Source: an uncultured Alphaproteobacteria bacterium
GTDB lineage: Bacteria; Pseudomonadota; Alphaproteobacteria; RF32; CAG-239
Reading direction: 5' to 3'
Assembly (NCBI GenBank): GCA_944391485.1
Contig: CALXTQ010000006.1
Span: forward strand, 62,001-126,000
Length of the DNA stretch: 64,000 bases
Below, piece after piece: positions 37,460 through 45,852 of this stretch (positions are counted from its first letter, which is position 1; each line of letters begins with the position of its first letter). The notes beneath the pieces were generated by a model that worked only from the letters and a program-made list of their open reading frames with translations, did not search any database and was not told where the DNA came from. The position numbers and the translations under genes are program-made.

Positions 37460-37802
37460 GTATGCCTTACGGAAAATACTGCGTTTACCCGGGACTGAAT
37501 ACCGGAGGGAGTAATCTCAAAGTGCAGATTTGATTGTTGTTTTGTAATCAGTCGCGGGCTGGAAAAATATGCTTTGAATGAGAAACGTTTGGCAGCCGTA
37601 ACGTGTCGGAGAGAGTGCATGAGGACAATGTAAACGGGCAGGAGCTTTGCTGCAGAGATTTTTTAAGGGAAGTGAAGCTGTGTGAATGACAGAGATTTTT
37701 CGTGGAGAGATGAGTAGGGAAAATACTCGAAGATTTACATAAACAGGCTTTAGGGCTGCTGCGAGATACGAATGTGTGCGGGAGGAAACTTTTGTCCGCA
37801 GG
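37460..37802. other. Intergenic stretch, no supported gene
   Basis: About 340 bp between convergent pheT and the TPR lipoprotein gene, purine-rich on the plus strand. Open frames here have no ribosome site or family features. A TGCGG/CCGCA stem near 37777-37800, just beyond the TPR gene stop, could help end that transcript but lacks a T run. Confidence 0.4.
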
Positions 37803-39590
37803 TTATTCCTGCACGATGAACATTGCTTTTTCTTCAACGAGCTTGGGATCGTATTTCAGAGGCAGAGGAGCCTCAAGGCCGTATTTTATTTTTTTGCGGA
37901 CAGTTTTTTTGTTCAGTTCGCCGGAATCATCTTCCATTATCAGGGCATGCTTCCACTGAAATTCCGCTTCGTTTTTTCTGCCGCCGAACCAGTAAGCGTC
38001 TCCCAGATGGTCGCTGATCAGGGCATTGGCCGGTTCCAGTTCGGAAGCTTTTTCCAGATATTCGATCGCCTGATCATATTTGCCAAGTTTGAAAAAAGCC
38101 CAGCCGAGGCTGTCCGTTATATGGCCGTCATTGGGCGCCTGATTGTAAGCGTCTACGATCAGATTAAAAGCCTCATTGACATGCAGGTTGCGTTTTAGCC
38201 AGCTGTATCCCAGATAGTTTTGAACCAGATAATGATTCTGACTCAGGGACAGTGCCTTTTTGAAAGCCGGCTCCGCTTTTTTCCAATCATCAAGGCTTTC
38301 GTAAGAAATACCGAGAGCGTAATATAGAACCCAATGCTGATTTTCTATTTTGGGAAGTTTTTTGATAGCGTCTTCATAATATGTGATGGCTTCATCCTGT
38401 TTATTGCGGATGCGCAAAACGTCTCCGAGATCAAGCATGAGCTGGTAATTGTCCGGGTTTTCAAGCGCCAGAGATTTGAGCAAAAGTTCGGCGGAAGCGT
38501 AATCCTGCATCATGACCAGATTGCCGGCTTTTTTGACTTGTGCTGAATAATAGGCCTCTGATTCTTCGTCAATTTCATCATAAACGTCATTTGCTTCGCC
38601 GTACATTTCGCGGCTTTCCAGAATATCGGCAAGCAACAGTTTTGCCAGATCATACCGCGGATTGGAATAGATGGACAGGCAGATGAAAATATGTGCCAGA
38701 TCGACGCCGGCACTGCCCTGACGCAGGGTAGCCGCAATACTGAACAGGGCTTCGGACATGCCCACATTGGGGTTATCCACGATTTTAGCGGTTTTGGCCG
38801 GATCAGCCTTTTTGACATTTTGCGCCAGTTTTTTCAACATATCTGCCAGAAGTTTTTCGTCGTTGTATTTCTGAGACAGAGCAATGGCTTTGTCTTTTTC
38901 GCCGTTGCGGATGTAAAAATTGGTAATGACCTGAAGAGCGCGGAAAGACATTTCCATGCTTTCTTCATTGACGATGATTTCATAGTGGCGTCTGGCTTCG
39001 TCCGGGCGGTCGAAATAATCATTGATCATACCAGCGTGAAAGTGGTACAAGGCCCGGAAACTCGGTTCCTTCTCTATAATTTTGAGGGTTTTGAGGGCCT
39101 GGTCGGGCTTGTTTTGTCCGGCATAGCCCCAGGCGGACATAAGCGGAATGATGAATTCTTTGTATACAACTCCGTTCAGCTGGCTGATGGTTTCGTTTGC
39201 TTCCGCAAAACGGCCGTTTTTCATTTTGTCGACGCCCATTATAATATAAGTGAAGTTGTTTTTGTCGCCTTTTTTCAGGGAAATTTCGGCATATTTGGCG
39301 GCTTCGGAAATACGCCCCTTGGACGCAAGAATGACATATACTCGGCCGAGAAGCTCGCGGTTTTCGGGATCTTCTTTCAGCGCCTCAATATAATAGTCGG
39401 CGGCTGCGTTGAAATTTTTGCGCAAATGCGCCACTCTGCCGGCCAGATAAGCGCCATATGACTTTTTAAGCTTCGGGCCGTTGTATTCCGACTGTTTTAT
39501 TTCCGCCGGCTGTCCGGTCCAGTGGTTGGAACAGGAATTAAACAGCGAAATACTGAAAACGATTATTAATATGTAGCTTATTTTGGCCAT
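37803..39590 (-). CDS. TPR-repeat lipoprotein, 595 aa
   Basis: A signal peptide ends in a lipobox-like LFNSC (Cys20), predicting a lipid anchor. Almost the whole mature protein is made of tetratricopeptide helices: examples are NFNAAADYYIEALKEDPEN, DEAITYYEDAIKKLP and YDQAIEYLEKASELEPAN. About twelve repeats are likely. Such proteins act as scaffolds; conserved alphaproteobacterial TPR lipoproteins of this size occur widely without an assigned job. It stands alone on its strand, divergent from the UDG-like gene. Confidence 0.8.
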   Translation of the reverse strand: MAKISYILIIVFSISLFNSCSNHWTGQPAEIKQSEYNGPKLKKSYGAYLAGRVAHLRKNFNAAADYYIEALKEDPENRELLGRVYVILASKGRISEAAKYAEISLKKGDKNNFTYIIMGVDKMKNGRFAEANETISQLNGVVYKEFIIPLMSAWGYAGQNKPDQALKTLKIIEKEPSFRALYHFHAGMINDYFDRPDEARRHYEIIVNEESMEMSFRALQVITNFYIRNGEKDKAIALSQKYNDEKLLADMLKKLAQNVKKADPAKTAKIVDNPNVGMSEALFSIAATLRQGSAGVDLAHIFICLSIYSNPRYDLAKLLLADILESREMYGEANDVYDEIDEESEAYYSAQVKKAGNLVMMQDYASAELLLKSLALENPDNYQLMLDLGDVLRIRNKQDEAITYYEDAIKKLPKIENQHWVLYYALGISYESLDDWKKAEPAFKKALSLSQNHYLVQNYLGYSWLKRNLHVNEAFNLIVDAYNQAPNDGHITDSLGWAFFKLGKYDQAIEYLEKASELEPANALISDHLGDAYWFGGRKNEAEFQWKHALIMEDDSGELNKKTVRKKIKYGLEAPLPLKYDPKLVEEKAMFIVQE

Positions 39591-39763
39591 GTCTATCCAT
39601 CTTCCCGAATCTATATGCGGAATCCGTTATATTCTATTCATAGATTTAAAATCATACAATAACATTTTGAATATTTTATAATATAGTGTGTAAATAAATA
39701 ATTTATACCACAAGTCAATGATTGAACTTGAAAAATATTTGATTTGCTTTAACCTGTATTACC

Positions 39764-40552
39764 ATGAATGAAGATCTGAATATCAGGGATATATTGGAAT
39801 GGTATCTGACAGCCGGCGTGGATGAGACGTTTGGCGAGGTTCCGTTCGGGCTTGATACTGGCACAAAGACTGAGACGACGCCTGTAAAAGCGCCTGCTGC
39901 AGCTGCAGCGGCCGTGCGCCCGGCGACGACCGAGCTGGCGCAGGCGACAGTCAATGCCTGTAAAAGCGCCCGCGATTTGTGTGCGGAGGTCACGTCGCTG
40001 GACGAGCTTCGGAAAATGGTCGAAAATTTTGACGGTTGCGCTTTGAAAATGACGGCAAACAAAACGGTTTTCGGCGGAGGAAATCCGGAAGCAAAAATTA
40101 TGTTTGTGGGCGAGGCACCGGGAGCGGATGAGGATCGCATCGGTCAGCCTTTTGTAGGGCGCAGCGGGCATCTGCTTGATAAAATGCTGCAGGCGGTCGG
40201 TCTTGATAGAACAAAAGTATATATTACCAATGTGCTGCCCTGGCGTCCTCCTGGGAACCGCACGCCGACAGACGGCGAAATAGCCGTCTGTCTGCCGTTT
40301 CTGAAGAGACAGATAGATTTGATAAATCCCGAAGTGATCATAGTTTTGGGCGGCAGCGCCGCCAATGCGTTGCTGGAAAATATGGAGCCGATTTCGAGGC
40401 TGAGGGGCAAGTGGCTGGAATATAAAAAGTCGGACGGCGGCATTGTGAACGTGCTAGCAAGTTTTCATCCCGCGTATCTTTTGCGAAATTCGGCCCAGAA
40501 AGCAAAAGCATGGTCCGATTTTATGCGGCTCTGCCAGAAAATTATGCAATGA
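39764..40552 (+). CDS. Uracil-DNA glycosylase, family 4-like, lacking two Fe-S cysteines
   Basis: 262 aa with an Ala-rich, probably disordered region around residues 40-60. The core has motif A GEAPGADEDRIGQPFVG (116-132), ITNVLPWRPPGNR, and VLASFHPAYLLRN near the end. Family 4 enzymes remove uracil from DNA and hold a 4Fe-4S cluster with four Cys. Here the first CXXC is FDGC and the RPP motif has Trp instead of Cys, so two ligands are lost while Cys92 and the Cys of AVCLPF remain. Alphaproteobacterial relatives share this look in my memory. No Shine-Dalgarno sequence is visible. Confidence 0.82.
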   Translation: MNEDLNIRDILEWYLTAGVDETFGEVPFGLDTGTKTETTPVKAPAAAAAAVRPATTELAQATVNACKSARDLCAEVTSLDELRKMVENFDGCALKMTANKTVFGGGNPEAKIMFVGEAPGADEDRIGQPFVGRSGHLLDKMLQAVGLDRTKVYITNVLPWRPPGNRTPTDGEIAVCLPFLKRQIDLINPEVIIVLGGSAANALLENMEPISRLRGKWLEYKKSDGGIVNVLASFHPAYLLRNSAQKAKAWSDFMRLCQKIMQ

Positions 40553-40641
40553 TTATTCTTTTATTCATAATTTGTTGGTAAAATAAAACAAACTGGATTA
40601 TTATTTTTTAACTGAGGTCTGTAACATTATAGGAAATGAAG

Positions 40642-41436
40642 ATGAACAATAAGAAAGTTTTTCTTGGAATTATGGGGCTTTTGGCTATGTACGGCGCCGG
40701 AGAAGCGCAGGCTCAGACAGGAACTCCCGTTACTCCGGCTGAAACGGCCGTGTCTGAAGCTAAACCCAGAAAAAGCAAGGCGGATGCCGTATTATTTAAA
40801 ATTCATGACATTGTTTCCATCAGTCAAAATGACGGTATGTATCAGGCCTGTGATTTCTTTGTTACTTTCTATAATCGGTCCGATAAGGACATTAATGGTG
40901 CAACATTGAATCTGACTTGGAAGGATGATGCACTGGAAGAGATTATTCAGAACGAAATGAAGGCCAGTAATGAACGGTCTGCCGCTCAGGCGGAAGGACT
41001 GCAGGGAGATTATGTTCAGTCCGAAGATGAAAATGTTCCTTCTTATACCGAAAAAGTTTCGCCGCAGGAAATTTCAACCACTATTGAGATGCCTGCTGTT
41101 AAGGCGTATGAGCAGGTTTCTGTCCGTTCACGACTTCAGACGGACAGATGCTTTATGCTGATGAATGATGTTAAGACGAATGTTACTTCCTGCCTCTCGG
41201 AAAATAATAATGCGGTTGTAGCTGTTGGTCAGGATAGGGGCTGCGCTGGACTGTTCCATTTTGTTTCGGCGAAAAATCCGGAATATTATGTTGAGTTTAA
41301 GCCGGTTTCTTATAATGATCAGCAGACGCAGATTAAACAGAAAAAGGCTGACGAAGCCAAGGAAATTGAGGCCGATTATCACAGGAGCGTGGAGCAGCTG
41401 GAAAAAGCTTCAAGAACTTTAGCCGAAATCAAATAA
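40642..41436 (+). CDS. Secreted unknown protein, first of a related pair
   Basis: 264 aa with a signal peptide ending QAQA-QT. I prefer the second ATG because AGGAA lies six bases before it. The central domain has the pattern CDFFVTFYNRSDKDINGATL, an LTWKDD strand, and later TDRCFMLMNDVKTNVTSC; the C-terminus is a charged helix. The same layout recurs in the next gene, so the two are probably paralogues. No known family. An operon with the next two genes is likely from spacing. Confidence 0.7.
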   Translation: MNNKKVFLGIMGLLAMYGAGEAQAQTGTPVTPAETAVSEAKPRKSKADAVLFKIHDIVSISQNDGMYQACDFFVTFYNRSDKDINGATLNLTWKDDALEEIIQNEMKASNERSAAQAEGLQGDYVQSEDENVPSYTEKVSPQEISTTIEMPAVKAYEQVSVRSRLQTDRCFMLMNDVKTNVTSCLSENNNAVVAVGQDRGCAGLFHFVSAKNPEYYVEFKPVSYNDQQTQIKQKKADEAKEIEADYHRSVEQLEKASRTLAEIK

Positions 41437-41446
41437 GGGGAAGGTT

Positions 41447-42124
41447 ATGGCAAAAAGCGGAAGCAGATATGTCTCGGGGGCAGCGGTTTTGCTGCTGACG
41501 GCGGCTCTTTGCGCAAAACCTGTCTCCGCTCAGATGTTTGCCGATGAACAGCCCAAACCGGCTGCAGTCAGGGAGAATAATGCGCGGAAGCCGACTTTTA
41601 ACAACAGCTGGTTTACCAATCCGCGCAGCCGTCCCGCCGCCTCAAAAGCCGATGAAAAGTCTTTGCCGAAAGCAGACGTCCAATCTTCGAAAGAAAATGC
41701 TCAAACGGCTCCTACCTTGCAAAAAGAGCCCAAACTCAAACGCGGTTATTCGGCTATTCGCAGGCTTAGCACCGGCAATGATGACGAGGCTGAGGATGAG
41801 CAGCTGATTTTTCTGTATTACAAAGACTTCAACGTTACCAGAACCATGAGCGGGATGGTTATGTGCGATGTCAAGTTTATTGTTCTGACGACGCTTGACC
41901 AGAAAATTAATAATCTCAGTTTCAGACTGAAATGGCCGGGAATGGAAACTTCTCTCAGCTATAATGACGTTAATCCGAATGAAGAAACCTATTTTCCGTA
42001 TACACTGGTCGGAGACGGGTGCTATACCATGGACAAGATCCCGAACGTAATTGTCAACCGGTGCCGCGTTAAGGGGTTGTCCCAGCAGCAATGCGCCAAT
42101 AAAATCCGCTGGCTGAAAAGATAG
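41447..42124 (+). CDS. Secreted unknown protein, second of a related pair
   Basis: 225 aa with a signal peptide ending VSA-QM. After a Pro-, Ala- and Lys-rich linker comes a domain with MCDVKFIVLTTLDQKINNLSF, an LKWPG strand and GDGCYTMDKIPNVIVNRC, parallel to the upstream protein. Paired cysteines occupy the same places. AAGGGGAAGG precedes the ATG, ten bases after the upstream stop. Both may be periplasmic partners of the transglycosylase that follows. Confidence 0.7.
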   Translation: MAKSGSRYVSGAAVLLLTAALCAKPVSAQMFADEQPKPAAVRENNARKPTFNNSWFTNPRSRPAASKADEKSLPKADVQSSKENAQTAPTLQKEPKLKRGYSAIRRLSTGNDDEAEDEQLIFLYYKDFNVTRTMSGMVMCDVKFIVLTTLDQKINNLSFRLKWPGMETSLSYNDVNPNEETYFPYTLVGDGCYTMDKIPNVIVNRCRVKGLSQQQCANKIRWLKR

Positions 42125-42127
42125 AAA

Positions 42128-43879
42128 ATGATTAGGGCGGTAAGGGGCATACAGTGTCTGCTGCTTGTAACGATACTGCCGTTTTTTTTCTTAAAAAGTC
42201 CGGCGGCGCAACCGTCGGCCGTGATTGACGCTACCTGTTATAAGCTGATTTTGGATAAGCTTTATATCAGTAGGGACGATGTTACGACTTATAAGAAAAT
42301 ATTCCGGGCGATTAAGGATGAAGACTGGGAAGAGGTCGAGGATCTGAGCGAGGATCTGGACAGCGACCTGCTGATGGGGCATGTTCTGGCCGAGACTTAT
42401 TTGTCAAAAACATATGTTTCCACATTTGCGGAACTGAAGGACTGGCTGGAAAAATACGGAGATTATCCGCAGGCGCCGCGAATTTACAGACTGGCGCGAA
42501 GGAAAGGGGACAAGGCTGAACTTCCGTCGGCGTATGATGCCTGGAACGCCCGCAGGGTCTCTCCTTATGACTGGTATGATGACGCGTATGAAGCTGTGCG
42601 TCCGAAGGATAAAGAATTTGTGCGTCGGCAGATGGATCTGTTTGTCCGGGCTTTGAATCAGGGAAAAACCCTGCGAGCTAAAAGGATTCTAGAAAACCGC
42701 CGCATGCGGATGGTTGTGCCGGACAGGTACTGGGATGCTATGAGCGCAACGCTGGCAACGGAATATTTTTTGGATAACAGGGATAAGCTGGCGATTGAGT
42801 GGACGACAAAACCAACGCGGCGCAGCCGCAATGCAACCGCTTTATGGATCCGTGGTCTGGCTTTCTGGCGCCAGGGAAAATATGCAGAGGCAGGAATTAA
42901 CTTCAGGCGACTCGGCGGGCTGAAAGATAATGACGAGTGGCTGATTTCGGCGGGGGCCTATTGGGCGTATCGCTCTTATGAAAAAGCCGGGCAGAAAACC
43001 GAAGCGAAAAAGCAGCTGCATATCTCCGCAAAATACCGCCGGACATTTTACGGTATTCTGGCTAATTTTAGGCTGGGAAATTCTTTGAAATACAATTGGG
43101 ATAGTCTGGCTTATCTGAACGATTTCAGCAATTACGACTATGTGAATGATCTGCTGTCTTCCGCCGCGATCCGCCGGGCGATTATTCTGCTTCATGCAAA
43201 AAATCCGGATTTGGCGGAGCAGGAACTGCGGGCGGATTTTTACAATATGAATGAAAAGCAGAAAGAAGCCGCCCTGTATATGGCGCAACAGTATAAAATG
43301 CATGCACTGGGAATTATGATTTCAAACCAGATAAAGAATAACGAACGCGAAATTTATTATGACTGCGTTGCTTATCCGGTGCCGTCCTGGAAGCCGAAAT
43401 CTGGCTGGAAAGTGGACAAGGCTCTGGTTTGGGCGCTGGTCAGGCAGGAATCGGCCTTTAAGCCGACGGCACAAAGCGGCGCCGGCGCCAAAGGACTGAT
43501 GCAGCTGCTGTCCAGCACGGCTTTTTATGTAACCAAGGACCGGCGGCTGAAGGAAAATCAGGCTTCTCTGTTTGATGCGGAACTTAATCTGGATGCCGGG
43601 CAGCGGTATGTTTCGTATCTTTTGGAAAAACCTTATATTGACGGAAATCTGTTTTATCTGGCGGCAGCCTATAATGCGGGACCGGGCAATCTGCAAAAAT
43701 GGAAAAAATTCATGCGTTATCAGGATGATCCGCTAATGTTTATTGAGACAATTCCCGCGCGGCAGACCCGGATTTATATTGAACGGGTGCTGGCCAATTA
43801 CTGGATTTATAACGAACGGTTCGGCCAGCAGAGCAAAAGTCTGGAACAGCTGGCTCACGATCAGTGGCCGACACTGTAA
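42128..43879 (+). CDS. Soluble lytic murein transglycosylase (SLT domain)
   Basis: 583 aa. A signal peptide or N-terminal anchor is followed by a long alpha-helical superhelix region (to about residue 420), then the lysozyme-like SLT domain. The catalytic Glu is in ALVRQESAFKPTAQS, followed by GAGAKGLMQLL and AAAYNAGPGNLQKW. It cleaves glycan strands with formation of 1,6-anhydro-MurNAc in the periplasm. The architecture is that of Slt70. It starts three bases after the stop of the paired secreted gene. Confidence 0.9.
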   Translation: MIRAVRGIQCLLLVTILPFFFLKSPAAQPSAVIDATCYKLILDKLYISRDDVTTYKKIFRAIKDEDWEEVEDLSEDLDSDLLMGHVLAETYLSKTYVSTFAELKDWLEKYGDYPQAPRIYRLARRKGDKAELPSAYDAWNARRVSPYDWYDDAYEAVRPKDKEFVRRQMDLFVRALNQGKTLRAKRILENRRMRMVVPDRYWDAMSATLATEYFLDNRDKLAIEWTTKPTRRSRNATALWIRGLAFWRQGKYAEAGINFRRLGGLKDNDEWLISAGAYWAYRSYEKAGQKTEAKKQLHISAKYRRTFYGILANFRLGNSLKYNWDSLAYLNDFSNYDYVNDLLSSAAIRRAIILLHAKNPDLAEQELRADFYNMNEKQKEAALYMAQQYKMHALGIMISNQIKNNEREIYYDCVAYPVPSWKPKSGWKVDKALVWALVRQESAFKPTAQSGAGAKGLMQLLSSTAFYVTKDRRLKENQASLFDAELNLDAGQRYVSYLLEKPYIDGNLFYLAAAYNAGPGNLQKWKKFMRYQDDPLMFIETIPARQTRIYIERVLANYWIYNERFGQQSKSLEQLAHDQWPTL

Positions 43880-43973
43880 ACCGGGAAATGAGGCTGGTTT
43901 CGGCGGCAGATGTCGTTGGGAAGCCAGTTGTCTTTGCAACAGAAAATTCAAAAAAAATCCGGGGCAATAAGAA

Positions 43974-44002
43974 TTGTATTTGCCTGAAAATTGTGCTATA
44001 CT
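43974..44002 (+). promoter_or_regulatory. Promoter of the 80-aa membrane protein
   Basis: TTGTAT, 17 bp, TATACT, about 65 bp before the start codon. Confidence 0.6.
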
Positions 44003-44067
44003 GAAAGCGTGATGGTAAGGATTATGTGGCGTATTTTTATGAATATTAACCAAAAAAACAATATATT

Positions 44068-44310
44068 ATGGCAACAGTTATCGCCGTTGTATCCGTGTTG
44101 GTATTAATTCGCGCTTTCGGCGTTGAATTATTAACGTGGATCTTAAGAGGTTTAATGTTAATCATTGTTCCCTGTGTAAAATCTATTTTGCCGGGAGCAA
44201 TCGGGTGGGGAATTTTATATCTGGTAACAGGCTCTTTGAGCATTGCCGTTATCGGCTTTGTTATCGGGTTTGTAATCGGATTAATTTTTATAATTCGAAG
44301 CCTGATTTGA
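44068..44310 (+). CDS. Small hydrophobic membrane protein, 80 aa
   Basis: Nearly the whole product is hydrophobic, with two or three spans and a Gly-rich final span (GFVIGFVIGLIFII). The promoter is good and a perfect terminator hairpin follows, so it is a short monocistronic unit. The start codon lacks a Shine-Dalgarno sequence (ACAATATATT before ATG). A 31-codon upstream frame overlaps the start in another frame. No family recognised. Confidence 0.55.
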   Translation: MATVIAVVSVLVLIRAFGVELLTWILRGLMLIIVPCVKSILPGAIGWGILYLVTGSLSIAVIGFVIGFVIGLIFIIRSLI

Positions 44311-44325
44311 TTAACAGAAACTCGG

Positions 44326-44362
44326 AAAGGATTTTTGCTTCAAAAGCAAAAATCCTTTTTTT
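44326..44362 (+). terminator. Intrinsic terminator
   Basis: AAAGGATTTTTGCTT pairs with AAGCAAAAATCCTTT around a two-base loop and ends in a T run. Confidence 0.9.
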
Positions 44363-44596
44363 GTTAGGGAGAAAGGAGCGAAATTTTAGGAAAGGGAGAT
44401 CGGAGTTAAGAAGCAGAGACCGGGAAAAAGCCAAGACCGGAATTTTATACCGGCAGCAGCACGATCAAAATGGTACGGAAATTTGCATCTCTGATGAGAG
44501 AGGCGGGCGGTCGCGCGGAGCATTGTGGCGAATTGAAATTCGGCGGCGGAGGATTATATAGACTTCGGGTTTAATTTTCAGGGGAAGGGAAGCGTT

Positions 44597-44908
44597 ATGG
44601 AACTGTATTTGTTTTTGGCTTTGTTTTTGGTCTATGTACTGACGGCGTTTATGGTCAAAACGCGCGTGCTGAACCGCGTCTGGACGCTGGCTTTTATAGT
44701 CTGCTTTGTTATTACGGCGGTTTCGATCGCTTTTATCAGAGTTTCCAGTCAGGATGTGATGATGAGCGCCAATGAGCTTAACTGGTATTATCTGCTGTAT
44801 TTGTTCGGGTCGATGTCCGTAGTTTTGGGCGTTATTAACCTGTGGATGTACCGCAAGGCCGTTTTCCGCGTCTTTTTTTCCAATGATCCCGATGATGACA
44901 AATCCTGA
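44597..44908 (+). CDS. Small three-span membrane protein, 103 aa
   Basis: Three hydrophobic segments (about residues 2-19, 29-47 and 65-85) with a charged C-terminal tail (NDPDDDKS). GGGAAGGGAAG precedes the ATG. No family recognised and no functional clue from neighbours. The 286 bp upstream hold only the preceding terminator and AG-rich sequence. Confidence 0.6.
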   Translation: MELYLFLALFLVYVLTAFMVKTRVLNRVWTLAFIVCFVITAVSIAFIRVSSQDVMMSANELNWYYLLYLFGSMSVVLGVINLWMYRKAVFRVFFSNDPDDDKS

Positions 44909-45037
44909 GGCCGACTTACGCCGTTGTTTTTTCGGGAGTTTTCCGGCTTTCTCCGTTGCGGTTTCGGGAGTGATTGCCGGCATATTTCCGGCAGTTTGGC
45001 AAAAACGGCGGCGTCATATCCATTTTTTCTGTCTGTG

Positions 45038-45065
45038 AGCCCGAAAAGAGAAAACTCTCCGGGCT
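45038..45065 (-). terminator. Hairpin after the 227-aa gene
   Basis: AGCCCG pairs with CGGGCT around an inner AGAG/CTCT stem, directly beyond the stop of the leftward gene. The T run on the minus strand is poor. Confidence 0.5.
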
Positions 45066-45066
45066 A

Positions 45067-45750
45067 TTATCTGAGCGCCTGAATTTCCAAAGGAAATTTT
45101 TGTCCGTTGATTTTAATGTTGTAAAGATTACGTCTCAACCCCCAGCAGGCTTTTTGAGCATTCAGAAGACGGCGCATCAGGTCCGGAGCGGGCGTGCGGA
45201 TGACTGGACGGTTGCCCTTTTGCTCCGTTGTCGTTTCAGGAACTTTCCGCGCAATGGCCAGCACTTCGTCCAACGAGTTCCAGCCGGTAGCGCCGACAAG
45301 ATCCCGTTTATAGCCGGTATGACTTTTGTTCCATGGTTCCGTTATTTCGCTTGCGAGTTCCCGTACAGTTTTGCCAAGCAGAAATAGCAGGTTTTCGTTT
45401 GCTTCGCGCAGACTGTCGCTGGCATGAACCAGATAGCCGCCGCCAAACCACTGGCGGTAGGTATATTTCAGGCTGGTCAGATTGGTGTTGACGCCCTGAT
45501 AGTAACAGGGATTGTGATCATAAACAAGAATCAGCAGGAAATCTCCCGTTCCGCATTCTTTGATTTTTTTGCAGCCGCGCGGCAGTTTTTTGCCATAAAA
45601 CCGGGTCAGGTTGTCGGCGAAATTTGCTTCGCTCCAGCTGATGTTGTATGTTTTGACGATTTCAAGCTTTCCGGCAATGTCCGTGAGGATTTTTTCTTCC
45701 AGCCGTCGGCCGTTCTGCCAGATTAAAAACAGGTGTAGTTCTTTGTCCAT
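45067..45750 (-). CDS. Unknown protein, 227 aa
   Basis: No signal peptide or membrane span. Notable segments are ISWSEANFADNLTRFYGKKLP, GTGDFLLILVYDHNPCY, and WFGGGYLVHASDSLREANENLLFLLG, which read like a conserved globular enzyme-type domain. I cannot place the family. It is transcribed away from the flavoprotein gene and appears monocistronic. Confidence 0.6.
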   Translation of the reverse strand: MDKELHLFLIWQNGRRLEEKILTDIAGKLEIVKTYNISWSEANFADNLTRFYGKKLPRGCKKIKECGTGDFLLILVYDHNPCYYQGVNTNLTSLKYTYRQWFGGGYLVHASDSLREANENLLFLLGKTVRELASEITEPWNKSHTGYKRDLVGATGWNSLDEVLAIARKVPETTTEQKGNRPVIRTPAPDLMRRLLNAQKACWGLRRNLYNIKINGQKFPLEIQALR

Positions 45751-45852
45751 AGTCCGTATCCGTAGATTGCGCTGTATAATTTTTATACATTTTTCTGTAT
45801 TTTTGCAAGTTTAATGTTATAAAAGTATCTGTTGTCAGACAGGGGATGCCAA

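Noticed and set aside
37517-37837. 106-codon minus-strand frame beyond the TPR gene
   Set aside because: It overlaps the TPR gene end and has no ribosome site or recognisable domain.
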